Shown: positions 26,548 through 36,323 of the stretch, piece by piece
Layout of the letters: every line of letters begins with the position of its first letter
Position numbering within the stretch: position 1 is the stretch's first letter
Assembly (NCBI GenBank): GCA_964459205.1
Contig: CAYWKJ010000004.1
Location: 1 to 55,980 of the forward strand
Reading direction: 5' to 3'
DNA from: JABJMC01 sp964459205
GTDB taxonomy: Bacteria > Patescibacteriota > Gracilibacteria > UBA1369 > UBA12473
Length of the DNA stretch: 55,980 bases
The notes under the pieces: model-generated
Databases searched by the model: none
Told to the model about the DNA's origin: nothing
The model's input: only the letters and a program-made list of their open reading frames with translations
Position numbers and translations under genes: made by a program

Positions 26548-27540
26548 ATGGAACCTTTAGTAAGTATTTTAATGCCGGTTAAGAATACGGCCGGCTTTCT
26601 GCCGGACTGTTTACAATCTGTTATCGACCAGACAGAGTCGAATTGGGAGTTGCTTGCCGTGGATGATCACTCGACCGATGAAAGCGGGCAGATTTTGGCT
26701 GATTTTGCGAATCGAGATGCGCGGATAAAAGTTTTTACAAATGAAGGGAAGGGGATTATTCCAGCTTTGCGATTAGCGCTTTCTAAGAGTGAGGGGAAAC
26801 TCATTACTCGCATGGACTCAGATGACATCATGCCTCCCGAAAAACTCGCGGTTTTGAACCAGAATTTACGTTCAGTTGGGCCAGGACACCTTGCACTAGG
26901 TTTGGTCGAGTATTTTGCCGAATCGTTGGGCGAAGGTTACAAGAACTATGAGCAGTGGCTGAATGAGCTTATCAAAAAAGGCGCCAGTTTTGATGAGATT
27001 TATAAGGAATGCACCATTCCTTCTCCTTGTTGGATGGTTTTTAGAAAGGATTTAGAAAAATGTGGTGGTTTTGAGTCCGATCAATACCCAGAGGATTATG
27101 ATTTAGCCTTTCGCTTTTATGAGGGAGGATTAAAATGCATTCCCTCGGATCAAGTTTTGCATCGCTGGCGGGATTATCCCACGCGCGCGTCACGCACTGA
27201 CGAAAATTACGCAGATAATCGGTTTTTAGATCTTAAAATTCACTATTTTTTGAAGTTGAATCGCGACCTCAAAAGGCCCTTGGTTATTTGGGGCGCGGGT
27301 CGCAAAGGTAAGGCTTTGGCACAAATTCTTAAAGAACCTTTTCATTGGGTCTGCAATAATCCCCAAAAAATTGGTCAAAAAATTTATGATTGTGTTTTGG
27401 AGGATGCTTCGTCTCTCGATTCCTTGGATAATCCCCAAATCATTATTATAGTGGCCAGTCCGGATGACCAAGCGCAAATTCAAGATCAGCTTCAACAAAA
27501 ATCTCTAAAACACATGCTGGATTATTTCTTTTTCTGTTAA
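26548..27540 (+). CDS. Glycosyltransferase family 2 with C-terminal Rossmann-like domain
   Basis: 330 aa. GT-A fold: SILMPVKNTAGFLPDCLQSV, DDHSTDESGQIL and the metal-binding DSD motif RMDSDDIMPP (~90-96), then EDYDLAFRFYEGG. After residue ~235 a second domain begins WGAGRKGKALAQIL and reads like a nucleotide-binding or NeuD/PglD-like fold; such fusions occur in other GT2 enzymes. It begins 15 bp after the ATPase gene and may be in the same transcript. Confidence 0.9.
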   Translation: MEPLVSILMPVKNTAGFLPDCLQSVIDQTESNWELLAVDDHSTDESGQILADFANRDARIKVFTNEGKGIIPALRLALSKSEGKLITRMDSDDIMPPEKLAVLNQNLRSVGPGHLALGLVEYFAESLGEGYKNYEQWLNELIKKGASFDEIYKECTIPSPCWMVFRKDLEKCGGFESDQYPEDYDLAFRFYEGGLKCIPSDQVLHRWRDYPTRASRTDENYADNRFLDLKIHYFLKLNRDLKRPLVIWGAGRKGKALAQILKEPFHWVCNNPQKIGQKIYDCVLEDASSLDSLDNPQIIIIVASPDDQAQIQDQLQQKSLKHMLDYFFFC

Positions 27541-27549
27541 TGTTTTGTT

Positions 27550-27807
27550 ATGTGGCACGTATACATTATTGAATGTTCAGATCAAACGCTCTACACCGGC
27601 ATTACGACTGATATTGATCGGCGGCTGGGGGAGCATAATGCGTCTCTTAAAGGAGCCAAATACACCAAAGGCCGTGGGCCAGTAAAATTGATTTATTCCT
27701 GTGAAATAGGGGATCGAGCCGCCGCCTCAAAAGAGGAATATCGAATTAAGCAATTAACTCGAAACGAGAAACTAAAACTGGCTCGAACTATCTCGAGTAA
27801 GTTATAA
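27550..27807 (+). CDS. GIY-YIG domain protein (YhbQ-like)
   Basis: 85 aa single-domain nuclease-fold protein. VYIIECSDQTLYTGIT gives the GIY-YIG pair in its VYI-YTG form; DIDRRLGEHN supplies the catalytic Arg and the following His; the Glu lies in ASKEEYRIKQL. Small GIY-YIG proteins are linked to DNA repair, but the role is uncertain. The last 20 bp overlap the convergent adaptor gene. Confidence 0.92.
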   Translation: MWHVYIIECSDQTLYTGITTDIDRRLGEHNASLKGAKYTKGRGPVKLIYSCEIGDRAAASKEEYRIKQLTRNEKLKLARTISSKL

Positions 27808-29608
27808 TTTTATCTCCCTCTTCAAGGCCCCCCAATACTTCAATATATTGATCACCACGAATTCCAACCGTGACGTCTGTTTCCATTGTTCCCCCTGTAG
27901 TTTTATCTTCCTGAAGCACGTAAGCTCGGGTGCCATCATATTTTACGGCTCTGATTGGCACGCCAAGAACCTCGTTAGTTTCGGCTGTAATTATATCCAT
28001 ATTGGCGGTCATGCCTGGCTTAACGTCTGTGTCTCCGGCGGTAAAGACCGCGGTCACTTGGTAATAAATCACCCCTTGAACAACTGTTTCGGCAGGATCG
28101 ATTTCAATAATTTCTGCTTCAAAAATTTTGTCATAATAAAAAGCATCCAGCGTCATTTTAATCTGGTCACCAACTTTAACCTTAGTAATATCAGTTTCCG
28201 AAATATTAGCAATAACTTGGTAATCTGAGGACACCATTTCCAAGAAATCCTCGGTAGTAGTCACATTTTCACCAACATCAAAATAAATTTTAGTAACTGG
28301 CCCAGCAATTGGCGCCGTCAAATAAGCCAGAGATAGATTATATTGAGCCAGACTTAAAGCAGCTTCTTCTTTTTGAATAGCGGCTAATAAACTCGCTAAA
28401 TCAACATCACGCGGACCAGCTTCTGTCTCGGCTTGGCTAGCCTGCTTTTGGGACAAGGTAGCCTCGTAAATAGCAATGGAAGCTTCGGCTTCGCTAATAT
28501 TAGCTTCGGCTTGGGCATTGGCTAGAGCGAGGGCTTGTTCAGCTTCATTAAGAGCATCTTGGGCACTACCTAAATTAGTATCTTCACTAGTAAAAGCTGA
28601 TTCTGCAGCTTGAATAGCATTAGAGACCGTGGTGTCAGCGGTGACCATATCATCAATTTCGGCCGCAATGGTATCGCGCTTAGTATTTTGTACAGTCAAA
28701 GTATAAGTGCCTTGGATAGTAGTTTCTACAAGTATGTCATCAATATCATTCAGTAAATCATAAACATCATCGATGAGCTCTTCAATATCTACAAAAACAA
28801 CATCCATTTCCGTAAAGTTATCAGTCTCGATATCAGAAAGTGTGGCTAATAAAGTGTCGTAAGCAGTTGTAGCCGCGGTGTAGTCAGATTGGATAAGAGT
28901 GAAGGCTGCGGTGCCACCAGATGTAAGTTCAGTTTCAATATCATCATTAGCCTGGGTATTGTCGACACCCAGAATATTATCGGCTTCGCGTAGGCTATCC
29001 TCAACCTCATTCATAGCGTCTTTGATAGTGTTATAAGCATCTTCATAAGCATGAACAATATCTTCGCCATAGGTATCCATAGCATTGTCATAATCTGTGA
29101 GCGCAGATTCATAATCTAGTTCTGCACTTTCGACAGACTCACTAGCCAAATTAGTAACGCTTTCTAAATTAATTTGCGCTTGATAAAGGTCTGCTTCGGC
29201 TTTCTCAGTGGCAGCTTGCGCAACTTGGATAGCCTCGTCTGTGCTGCCGGTAAGAGTTTGATTATAGTTAGCTCTGGCCAGGGCCAAGCTGGCCTCGGCC
29301 GAATCAACTTCAATAGCCAGGGCTGTGGCATCTAAACTGGCTAGGGTCGTTCCTTTAGCTACAAAATCTCCTACATCCACCGGGATGGATTCAACTTGCC
29401 CAGCTCGCTGAAAACGAAGGCTGATTTGAGGGTCCGCCTCAATAGTTCCCGTGACCGAAACTTCTTGCGTAATATCTACATATTCAACCTCGGCAAATTC
29501 AAATGAATCTTCTCCATCCCCATTAGAAAAAACCATATAACCCCCTCCGATAATAAAGGCCAGCACTAAAGTTAATGTAAGTTTTTTCTCCCAAAGCTTT
29601 TTAAACAT
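27788..29608 (-). CDS. MacA/YknX-like membrane-fusion (HlyD family) protein
   Basis: 606 aa adaptor subunit of an ABC exporter. N-terminal membrane anchor (LTLTLVLAFIIGGGYMVF, ~11-28), beta-barrel/lipoyl half (GDFVAKGTTLASLD), an exceptionally long helical section (~105-400) rich in Ala, Glu and Asp, then the second lipoyl half (YLTAPIAGPVTKIYFDVGENV) and C-terminal barrel (GMTANMDI, GVPIRAV, GDKIITY). The hairpin is far longer than in E. coli MacA. It faces the divergent ATPase-permease operon, its likely partners. Confidence 0.92.
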   Translation of the reverse strand: MFKKLWEKKLTLTLVLAFIIGGGYMVFSNGDGEDSFEFAEVEYVDITQEVSVTGTIEADPQISLRFQRAGQVESIPVDVGDFVAKGTTLASLDATALAIEVDSAEASLALARANYNQTLTGSTDEAIQVAQAATEKAEADLYQAQINLESVTNLASESVESAELDYESALTDYDNAMDTYGEDIVHAYEDAYNTIKDAMNEVEDSLREADNILGVDNTQANDDIETELTSGGTAAFTLIQSDYTAATTAYDTLLATLSDIETDNFTEMDVVFVDIEELIDDVYDLLNDIDDILVETTIQGTYTLTVQNTKRDTIAAEIDDMVTADTTVSNAIQAAESAFTSEDTNLGSAQDALNEAEQALALANAQAEANISEAEASIAIYEATLSQKQASQAETEAGPRDVDLASLLAAIQKEEAALSLAQYNLSLAYLTAPIAGPVTKIYFDVGENVTTTEDFLEMVSSDYQVIANISETDITKVKVGDQIKMTLDAFYYDKIFEAEIIEIDPAETVVQGVIYYQVTAVFTAGDTDVKPGMTANMDIITAETNEVLGVPIRAVKYDGTRAYVLQEDKTTGGTMETDVTVGIRGDQYIEVLGGLEEGDKIITYSR

Positions 29609-29636
29609 AGTGTAAATACATTAATGCCTTTCTCCG

Positions 29637-29664
29637 TTGAGATCAAATATCTTTCAGGTATACT
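29637..29664 (+). promoter_or_regulatory. Sigma70 promoter for the MacB-like operon
   Basis: TTGAGA at 29637-29642, 16-bp spacer, TATACT at 29659-29664. It lies downstream of an in-frame ATG at 29624, which is why the later start at 29693 is chosen for the ATPase. Confidence 0.65.
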
Positions 29665-29692
29665 GAAGTTGTCTTTAGTTAATATAAATTCT

Positions 29693-30436
29693 ATGCCTCC
29701 CAAACCTCCTGTTAAAAAAACTTCAAAATCAAAAAAAAACCTATTGATAGAGGTCAAGAATGTGGTCAAAACTTATGGGTCTGACGGGGTAGAAACGCAG
29801 GCTTTACGCGGGATTAGCTTTACAATTAAGCCCGGCGAATTCATGGCCATTATTGGTCAAAGTGGTTCCGGAAAATCAACGCTCATGAATATTATGGGCT
29901 TTTTGGATACCATCACCTCTGGTCATTATCATTTTAAAGGCAAGAACGTCACAACATTTTCTGATGATGAGCAGGCCTTAATTCGAAATAAAGAAATTGG
30001 TTTTGTTTTTCAATCATTTAATTTACTCCCGCGGACTACAGCCGTAGATAATGTGCGGATTCCTTTAGTTTATGCCGGAGTTCCGGAACATGAACAGATT
30101 GAGCGCGCCAAAAAAGCCCTGGAAAGTGTGGGGTTGGAACATCGTTTAGAACACATGCCCAATCAGCTTTCTGGGGGGCAGCAGCAGCGAGTGGCCATTG
30201 CTCGAGCTCTGGTAAATAAGCCCAGTTTGATTTTGGCCGATGAGCCCACCGGAAATTTAGACAGTGAATCCGGAAAGGAAATCATGAAAATTTTGGATAA
30301 TCTTAATAAGGATGGGCATACAATTGTTTTAGTCACTCATGAGGACTACATTGCCCATCATACTAATCGTATAATCGAACTTTTGGATGGCAATATTGTA
30401 AAAGATCAAAAAAACGGCCATCGTCTGAAGAAATAA
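29693..30436 (+). CDS. ABC transporter ATPase (MacB/LolD/YknY type)
   Basis: 247 aa. Walker A GQSGSGKSTLMNIM near residue 60; Q-loop FVFQSFNLLPRTTAVDNV; ABC signature LSGGQQQRVAIARAL; Walker B LILADEPTGNLDS; switch His in VTHEDYIAHH. The N-terminal ~20 residues are a Pro/Lys-rich extension. ATG 29693 is used because the promoter (-10 at 29659-29664) lies between it and the alternative ATG at 29624. The first permease follows 3 bp later. Confidence 0.96.
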   Translation: MPPKPPVKKTSKSKKNLLIEVKNVVKTYGSDGVETQALRGISFTIKPGEFMAIIGQSGSGKSTLMNIMGFLDTITSGHYHFKGKNVTTFSDDEQALIRNKEIGFVFQSFNLLPRTTAVDNVRIPLVYAGVPEHEQIERAKKALESVGLEHRLEHMPNQLSGGQQQRVAIARALVNKPSLILADEPTGNLDSESGKEIMKILDNLNKDGHTIVLVTHEDYIAHHTNRIIELLDGNIVKDQKNGHRLKK

Positions 30437-30439
30437 ATT

Positions 30440-31684
30440 ATGTTTGATTTTTTGCAGTCATTTCGAGTCGCCATTAGAGGGCTTTTAACCAATAAAGGCC
30501 GAACGATTTTAACGAGCTTAGGGATTACGATTGGAATTGCCTCGGTTGTAATGGTTGTTTCAATTGGTTCCGGCGCCCAAAGTTTAATTGTAAATCAAGT
30601 AAAAGGTGTAGGTAGTGATTTGATTGGAGTTTTGCCCGGAGGGCGATTAGAAGATGGGCCGCCCGCGGTTTTGTATGGGATTACAGTGACAACTTTGACT
30701 CTCGAAGATGTTGAGGCCCTAAATGATCCCGCCAATGTGCCCAATGTGGTGGCGGCCACGGGTTATGTAAAAGGAGGAGCCACGGTTTCTTATGGAGGGG
30801 ATGCCATTGATACTTTTTTTAATGGGGTTTCTCATACATTTACAGATGTAGAAGATGTAAAAGTTGAATATGGACGATTTTTTGATGAATCAGAACAACG
30901 TGGTTTAGAAAGGGTAGTTGTATTAGGGTCACAAGTAGTAGACGAGCTTTTTAATGGGACAGATCCGTTGGGGGAAAATATAAAAATTCAGCGTGAGCAA
31001 TTTGAAGTGATTGGAGTTTTTGAACAGCGCGGGAATGCTGGTTTTCAAAATCGTGATGATCAGGTTTTTGTGCCGGCAAATGTAGCTCAAAAATTGTTTT
31101 TAGGAATTGATTATGTGAATTTAGTACGTTTAAAAGTTGATGGGGAAGAAAACTTAGATCGAGCGCGTCAAGATGTAGAGGCCACACTTAGAGAGCGTCA
31201 TGATATTCGGGACGCGGCGGATGATGATTTTGTGGTGGAAACTTCGGAAAACGCCATTGATATGCTTTCTTCTATAACAGATGTTTTAAAGTTCTTTTTA
31301 GCTTCGATCGCCGCGATTTCATTGGTAATTGGCGGAATCGGAATTATGAATATTATGTTGGTGTCTGTGACTGAAAGAATCCGTGAAATTGGACTACGGA
31401 AAGCTCTTGGCGCGCGCCGCCGCCGAATTTTGGAACAGTTTTTATTAGAGGCCGTTACCGTGACCATGATTGGGGGAGTAGCCGGGATTACAGTTGGGGC
31501 CTTGATGTCAGCTTTGGTAGCGATTGTGGTGCAGTCTATGGGCTATGATTGGGATTTAGTTATTTCTGTAAACGCTATTTTTACAGCGTTTATAGTTAGT
31601 TGTTCGGTGGGAATTATTTTTGGATTTTATCCGGCAAAAAAGGCCGCGGATCTAAATCCTATTGATGCGCTTCGGTATGAATAA
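30440..31684 (+). CDS. MacB-like ABC permease (FtsX fold)
   Basis: 414 aa. One N-terminal membrane helix (ILTSLGITIGIASVVMVVSIG), a MacB-type extracellular core (~45-275), then three helices in the FtsX domain (FFLASIAAISLVIGGIGIMNIML; VAGITVGALMSALVAIVV; IFTAFIVSCSVGIIFGFY) ending in AADLNPIDALRYE, the usual end of these permeases. Followed by a second permease whose start overlaps by 8 bp. Confidence 0.95.
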   Translation: MFDFLQSFRVAIRGLLTNKGRTILTSLGITIGIASVVMVVSIGSGAQSLIVNQVKGVGSDLIGVLPGGRLEDGPPAVLYGITVTTLTLEDVEALNDPANVPNVVAATGYVKGGATVSYGGDAIDTFFNGVSHTFTDVEDVKVEYGRFFDESEQRGLERVVVLGSQVVDELFNGTDPLGENIKIQREQFEVIGVFEQRGNAGFQNRDDQVFVPANVAQKLFLGIDYVNLVRLKVDGEENLDRARQDVEATLRERHDIRDAADDDFVVETSENAIDMLSSITDVLKFFLASIAAISLVIGGIGIMNIMLVSVTERIREIGLRKALGARRRRILEQFLLEAVTVTMIGGVAGITVGALMSALVAIVVQSMGYDWDLVISVNAIFTAFIVSCSVGIIFGFYPAKKAADLNPIDALRYE

Positions 31685-32927
31685 ATATTTACAATATCTA
31701 AAACTCGCTTTGCAGGCGTTGCAAGCAAACAAAGTTCGAAGTTTGCTCACCACGTTAGGGATTATTATTGGAATTGTAACCGTAATTATAGTTTTTGCTT
31801 TGGGTCACGCCACTACCGCGGTAATTGAGAGTGAAGTTGAGGCATTTGGTTCAAATTTAATTGAAGGGGAAATTTCCGTGCCCGGGCTTTCTCATACGAG
31901 TCCGGCTAATGCCGTGGCTTTTGTAGAAGGCATGACCATCACCACTCTGACCGAAGATGATGTTGAAGCCATCAAAGATATCCCAGGAGTTACTGATGGC
32001 TATGCCGGACTTTTTGGCATGGAAAAAGTAATTTCGATTTATGAGGACGAGGAGTACATGATTCAGGCCACCAGCGCTTCATTTATTGATATTGATCAGG
32101 CCGAAGTAGAGAACGGGCGATATTTTACCGAGCAGGAGGATCAGGGGTTAGCGCGTGTAGTAGTGCTTGGGCATTCCGTGGCGGAGGAGCTTTTCCCAGG
32201 AGTAGATCCTATTTCTCAATCCGTACGAATTAAAGGGATGAATTTTAAGGTGATTGGGGTTATGGAAGAATTGGGCGTTGTATTCATGCAAAATATGGAT
32301 GAGCAAGTTTATCTCCCCTTAAACGCCATGCAAAAGTTTGTTTTGGGAGTGGATCATATTCTTTATTTCTTAGTCCAGGTCGAAGATGAGCTCATGATAG
32401 ATTCCATTAAGGTCCAAATTGAGGATTTATTGGATTATCGCCACAATATTACAGATGTCGAAAGACGAGACTTTTTTGTAACAACCATGCAGGAGGCTTT
32501 AGAAATGCTAGGGGTCATAACTGGCGCCTTACAAATTTTGCTAATTATTTTGGCCGCGATTTCACTAATTGTAGGGGGAGTGGGGGTTATGAACATTATG
32601 TTTGTGGCCGTGTCTGAACGCACGCGTGAAATTGGTCTCCGCAAAGCCGTGGGAGCTACATATCAAGACATTATGATGCAGTTTTTGTGGGAGACGATCA
32701 TTATTACGGTTTTAGGAGCGATTATAGGTGTAATCATTGGGGTTACACTGGTGTTTCTGGCGGTTTTGGGAGCATCATATTCTGGCATGGAAATTCATTT
32801 CTTTATCCCAATTCAAGGAGTGGCCGTGGCTGTCGGAGCGGCGATTTTAGAGGGATTCATATTTGGACTTTATCCAGCTCGAAAAGCCGCGAGTTTAAAT
32901 CCAATTGATGCCTTGCGGCATGAGTAG
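31677..32927 (+). CDS. MacB-like ABC permease, second paralogue
   Basis: 416 aa, same topology as the preceding permease: N-terminal LLTTLGIIIGIVTVIIVFALG, extracellular core, FtsX domain with IILAAISLIVGGVGVMNIMF and C-terminal AASLNPIDALRHE. ATG 31677 overlaps the previous stop by 8 bp (ATGAATAA), suggesting coupling; an earlier in-frame ATG at 31662 is possible but deeper inside the first gene. The paralogous pair probably forms a heterodimer, with the ATPase and the adaptor at 27788. Confidence 0.95.
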   Translation: MNKYLQYLKLALQALQANKVRSLLTTLGIIIGIVTVIIVFALGHATTAVIESEVEAFGSNLIEGEISVPGLSHTSPANAVAFVEGMTITTLTEDDVEAIKDIPGVTDGYAGLFGMEKVISIYEDEEYMIQATSASFIDIDQAEVENGRYFTEQEDQGLARVVVLGHSVAEELFPGVDPISQSVRIKGMNFKVIGVMEELGVVFMQNMDEQVYLPLNAMQKFVLGVDHILYFLVQVEDELMIDSIKVQIEDLLDYRHNITDVERRDFFVTTMQEALEMLGVITGALQILLIILAAISLIVGGVGVMNIMFVAVSERTREIGLRKAVGATYQDIMMQFLWETIIITVLGAIIGVIIGVTLVFLAVLGASYSGMEIHFFIPIQGVAVAVGAAILEGFIFGLYPARKAASLNPIDALRHE

Positions 32928-33004
32928 GGGATTTCATAAATTGTCGCTTGACTAAAAGTGATAAATAGTGTTTTCTGTAACCTGAATTCCTAAAAAGATA
33001 CTTC

Positions 33005-33992
33005 ATGACTGATCCAACTAATCCAGGCGGTCAAGCGCCACAAGATAATCAACAAAACCAAGGAGCTGGGACTCCACCAGCAACACAGCCTGCAGGAGGA
33101 ACTCCGCCACCACCACCGCCACCAGCGGGAGGAGGAGCACCAACTCCGCCACCAGCCGGGCAGCCGGCTACCCCACCACCAGCACAGCCTGCAGGAGGAA
33201 CTCCGCCACCACCACCGCCACCAGCGGGAGGAGGAGCNNNNNNNNNNNNNNNNNNNNNNNNNNNNNNNNNNNNNNNNNNNNNNNNNNNNNNNNNNNNNNN
33301 NNNNNNNNNNNNNNNNNNNNNNNNNNNNNNNNNNNNNACCAACTCCACCACCGGCTCAGCAACCGGTTCAGCCTGCTCCAGGAGGGTATGTGCCACCGGC
33401 TCAGCCAGGTGCACCAGTCCCACCACCAGCACAGCCCGGACAACCGGCTCCCGGAGGGTACACACCGCCACCACCAGCGGGAGGATATGGTGCTGCTTAC
33501 CCACCAGCTCCAGGAGGAATGCCTCCAGCCGGAGCTCCAGGTATGGGCGCGCCAATGGGTGCTGGAGGAGCAATCGGTTCTGGACCAGTTCCACCACCGC
33601 CACCACCAAGTGACCCTAATTACAAATTTGGAGATCATTTAAAGAACTTTAAGACTAACGTTAAGATCCCCGCACATGAGCTTAAGTTTGATGAATTCTA
33701 CTTCCTTAAGTTACTTGCTGGTTCAATTTCACTTACTCGTGATGAGAAAAAGAAAATCGTTGCTTCTATTCCAAAACTTCGCCAAGAGCAGATTGATGAA
33801 TTAATTGATATTCTGGAGGAGGAAAAGGAAAAATTCATTGAACTTTCACCTAAACATTCAGCCCAGCTTAAAAAGCTTGAGCAAAAACATGCGGCTGAAT
33901 GGAAAGACCTCGAAAACATGGTTGAGCAGGAAGGACGCAAAGATGAAGACGAAGGAAAAGCCGATGATATTCGTAAGCAGCTTGGTCTTTAG
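33005..33992 (+). CDS. Pro/Gly-rich protein with charged C-terminal domain, interrupted by an assembly gap
   Basis: One gene split by 100 N at 33238-33337. Before the gap it encodes MTDPTNPGGQAP and then blocks such as PAGGTPPPPPPPAGGG; after the gap, in another apparent frame (the gap length is a placeholder), it resumes with PTPPPAQQPVQPAPGGY. Residues after SDPNYKFGDHLKNF form a charged helical domain to the stop, related to the 9955 product (shared QKHxxEWKDxE). No signal peptide: it opens with polar residues. Likely a cytosolic or surface adaptor; function unknown. Confidence 0.85.
33084..33337 (+). repeat. 99-bp tandem repeat running into a scaffold gap
   Basis: 33084-33138 is repeated exactly at 33183-33237, a period of 99 bp (33 aa), and the second copy runs straight into the N run. 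The gap therefore probably hides more copies. Confidence 0.9.
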
Positions 33993-36323
33993 TTAAAGAT
34001 TGCCCTGCATTGCCAACGTTATAATCTTGGACGCTTGCCCACGGGTCATTGAATGTGCCGGATAAAAATACCCATTTTCATAGCCATTGATAAGTCCGTA
34101 GTCATACCCAGTGCCAACATAATCAGCAAACCAATCATTGCTTGATATGTCTGGGAAAGTGCCAGCATCATAGCTATCTACATCAATCGCAAATGCTTCG
34201 AGGATAATTTTCATAGCCTCAGCACGATTTACAGAATTATTTGGGAGGAAAGTCCCATCACCATACCCGTTAGCAATGCCCATTTGAGCTGCAATTTCTA
34301 CGTAGGCATAATGCCAATCAGTAGATAGTACATCAGAGAAATAAGCCTCATAAGTGTGACCGTATTTATTCACATCCGTGGCTTCCATAACCATTTTAAG
34401 TAGCTCGGCCCGGGTGACTTCGCGGTCTGGGGCCAGGTCACCATCGGAGTAACCTTTGATAATTCCATTGTCTTTTAAATAATCTAAATACTCCGAGGCC
34501 CAGTGCAAATCAACCGTCAAAATAGCGTAAGAAATTTGATCCTCCTCATCTTTAACTTCCACCTTAACAGTTATTTCTCCAGTTTGATCAAAATACTTAG
34601 TTTTAGTTTCCGCCTGGCTCCAGGAAGTGTCATAAATAATGTCGTTTTCACCGGTGTAATTAAAATCCCATCTAAACCAGAGATCATCAAATTCTGTTTC
34701 ATTATCATAGGATTCCGAGGCATCAAAATGAAAAGCCGTAGAAAAAGTACCAGACGTTTCATCAACCGAAAGCCTCGCATGTGGAGAGCTAGAATCTTCA
34801 ACCAATACTGTTTCCGAGGTTTCCGCGGAAGATCCTTCCGGGTCACGAATTTGCATAATTACTTCATAAGTTCCCGGGTCATCGTACTGATGTGAGGTGG
34901 TTTTATCAGTCTCAAAGGAAGTGTCATAGTTGCCATCCCCATCCCAATCCCAGCGGACCTCTAATTGGTAGGTTTGATACTGATTATCAGTGGAATCTGA
35001 GCCATCAAAATAAAAGGTAGTTCCGGATGTGCCAGCGGTTGGAGAGACCTCAAAAGAGGGGATTGGAGCATCATTTTCTACAATTGTTATGGTGTCCTCG
35101 GCCGTGTCAGTCAGACCTTCAGAATCAACGATTTCTAGCACTACTGTATAGATGCCAGCATCATAGTAACTAGTAGAAGCGGTGCGGGTCGTGGAATAAG
35201 TCGTATCCCATTCGCCATCATCATCAAAATCCCAGCGGACTTGCAGATCATAATAAGAGTCTTCTTCATCAGAAGAGGTCGCGGCATTAAACGTAAAAAC
35301 AGTGCTAGTAGTACCAGTTGTTTTGTCGGATAATCCCGAGTCTGAACTAATAGAAAAAGCAGCCTCTGGCGCATGATTATCCTCGCTAATAGTGATTGTA
35401 GTATGCGCCTCGTCAGTATTTCCTTCATCATCTCTTACCTGGAGTGTGGCCTCATAAGTGCCAGGAACTGTATATTTAGTAGAAGGATTTTCTTCATCGC
35501 TCCAGTCATATTCAAAAACACCATCGCCATCTAAATCCCAGCGATATTCATCTGTGTAGTAAGAATTTGAGCCATCAAAATAAAAGGTAGTAGCTGTGGA
35601 CCCAGAAGAAGGATACACACTAATCGCTGCGCCGGGGTTGTTATTAAAGGTCACATAAAGATAAGTAACATCATCTTCATCTCCATCTTCAAATCCATAG
35701 ATTTCTACGGTGTCACCATCCGGACTTCTAACCTCCATGCGAGGGTTAAAATAACCAGTATCATCGTAGGTATGATAAGCAATTAAAGTGTCATCATAAT
35801 CTGTGTCCCATTCTCCATCTCCATCAAAATCCCAACGAACATCATAATCAGAACTACTGGTGCCCCCGCGTTCTGCAATATCTGCCTCAAAAGTAAAAAC
35901 CGTACTGGTATCACCCGAAGTTGGGGAAACATCAAACCAAGTGCTCCAGCCACCAGTGTCCCAAACCGTAACCTCGCCATAAGTACGATCCGTAAAACCA
36001 TCTTCATCACGCACTTCTAAGGCCACTGTTTTGTCACCAGTGGAATCATATTCATAACTAGCCGAAGAAGAGGAGCTCCAATCTGTAAATTCAGTATTTC
36101 CATAATCATAACTCCAACGATAATCTAAGTAATTTGAAAAACCACGTTGATCGTATGAGTCCGAAGCATCAAAGCTAAAAGTTGTATCAACAGAGCCGCT
36201 ACTGGGGCTTATATTAAAAGAGGCCGTGGGATCATAATTTGATGCTGAAATAAGGGCGGGAAAGAGCCCCAGGCCTAGGATTAGCACTGCAAGCAGTGCT
36301 TTTGGGAGGAAATTACGCTTCAT
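33993..36323 (-). CDS. Secreted PKD-repeat protein with C-terminal SLH domains
   Basis: 776 aa surface protein. A signal peptide is clear (KALLAVLILGLGLFPALISA). Six PKD-type beta-sandwich repeats follow, each marked by a Trp-Asp strand such as RWDFDGDGEWDTDYD or RWDWDGDGNYDTSF, some with EF-hand-like acidic loops. The last ~190 residues hold three S-layer homology domains (DNGIIKGYSDGDLAPD, MGIANGYGDGTFLPN, YGLINGYENGYFYPA) that would bind cell-wall polymer. It ends tail to tail with the 33005 gene within a TCTTTA-GT-TAAAGA palindrome. Its start overlaps the upstream proS by 11 bp. Confidence 0.95.
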   Translation of the reverse strand: MKRNFLPKALLAVLILGLGLFPALISASNYDPTASFNISPSSGSVDTTFSFDASDSYDQRGFSNYLDYRWSYDYGNTEFTDWSSSSSASYEYDSTGDKTVALEVRDEDGFTDRTYGEVTVWDTGGWSTWFDVSPTSGDTSTVFTFEADIAERGGTSSSDYDVRWDFDGDGEWDTDYDDTLIAYHTYDDTGYFNPRMEVRSPDGDTVEIYGFEDGDEDDVTYLYVTFNNNPGAAISVYPSSGSTATTFYFDGSNSYYTDEYRWDLDGDGVFEYDWSDEENPSTKYTVPGTYEATLQVRDDEGNTDEAHTTITISEDNHAPEAAFSISSDSGLSDKTTGTTSTVFTFNAATSSDEEDSYYDLQVRWDFDDDGEWDTTYSTTRTASTSYYDAGIYTVVLEIVDSEGLTDTAEDTITIVENDAPIPSFEVSPTAGTSGTTFYFDGSDSTDNQYQTYQLEVRWDWDGDGNYDTSFETDKTTSHQYDDPGTYEVIMQIRDPEGSSAETSETVLVEDSSSPHARLSVDETSGTFSTAFHFDASESYDNETEFDDLWFRWDFNYTGENDIIYDTSWSQAETKTKYFDQTGEITVKVEVKDEEDQISYAILTVDLHWASEYLDYLKDNGIIKGYSDGDLAPDREVTRAELLKMVMEATDVNKYGHTYEAYFSDVLSTDWHYAYVEIAAQMGIANGYGDGTFLPNNSVNRAEAMKIILEAFAIDVDSYDAGTFPDISSNDWFADYVGTGYDYGLINGYENGYFYPAHSMTRGQASKIITLAMQGNL

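Noticed and set aside
33168..33638. Frames crossing the N gap on the minus strand
   Set aside because: Created by Pro/Gly codon repeats and placeholder N bases.
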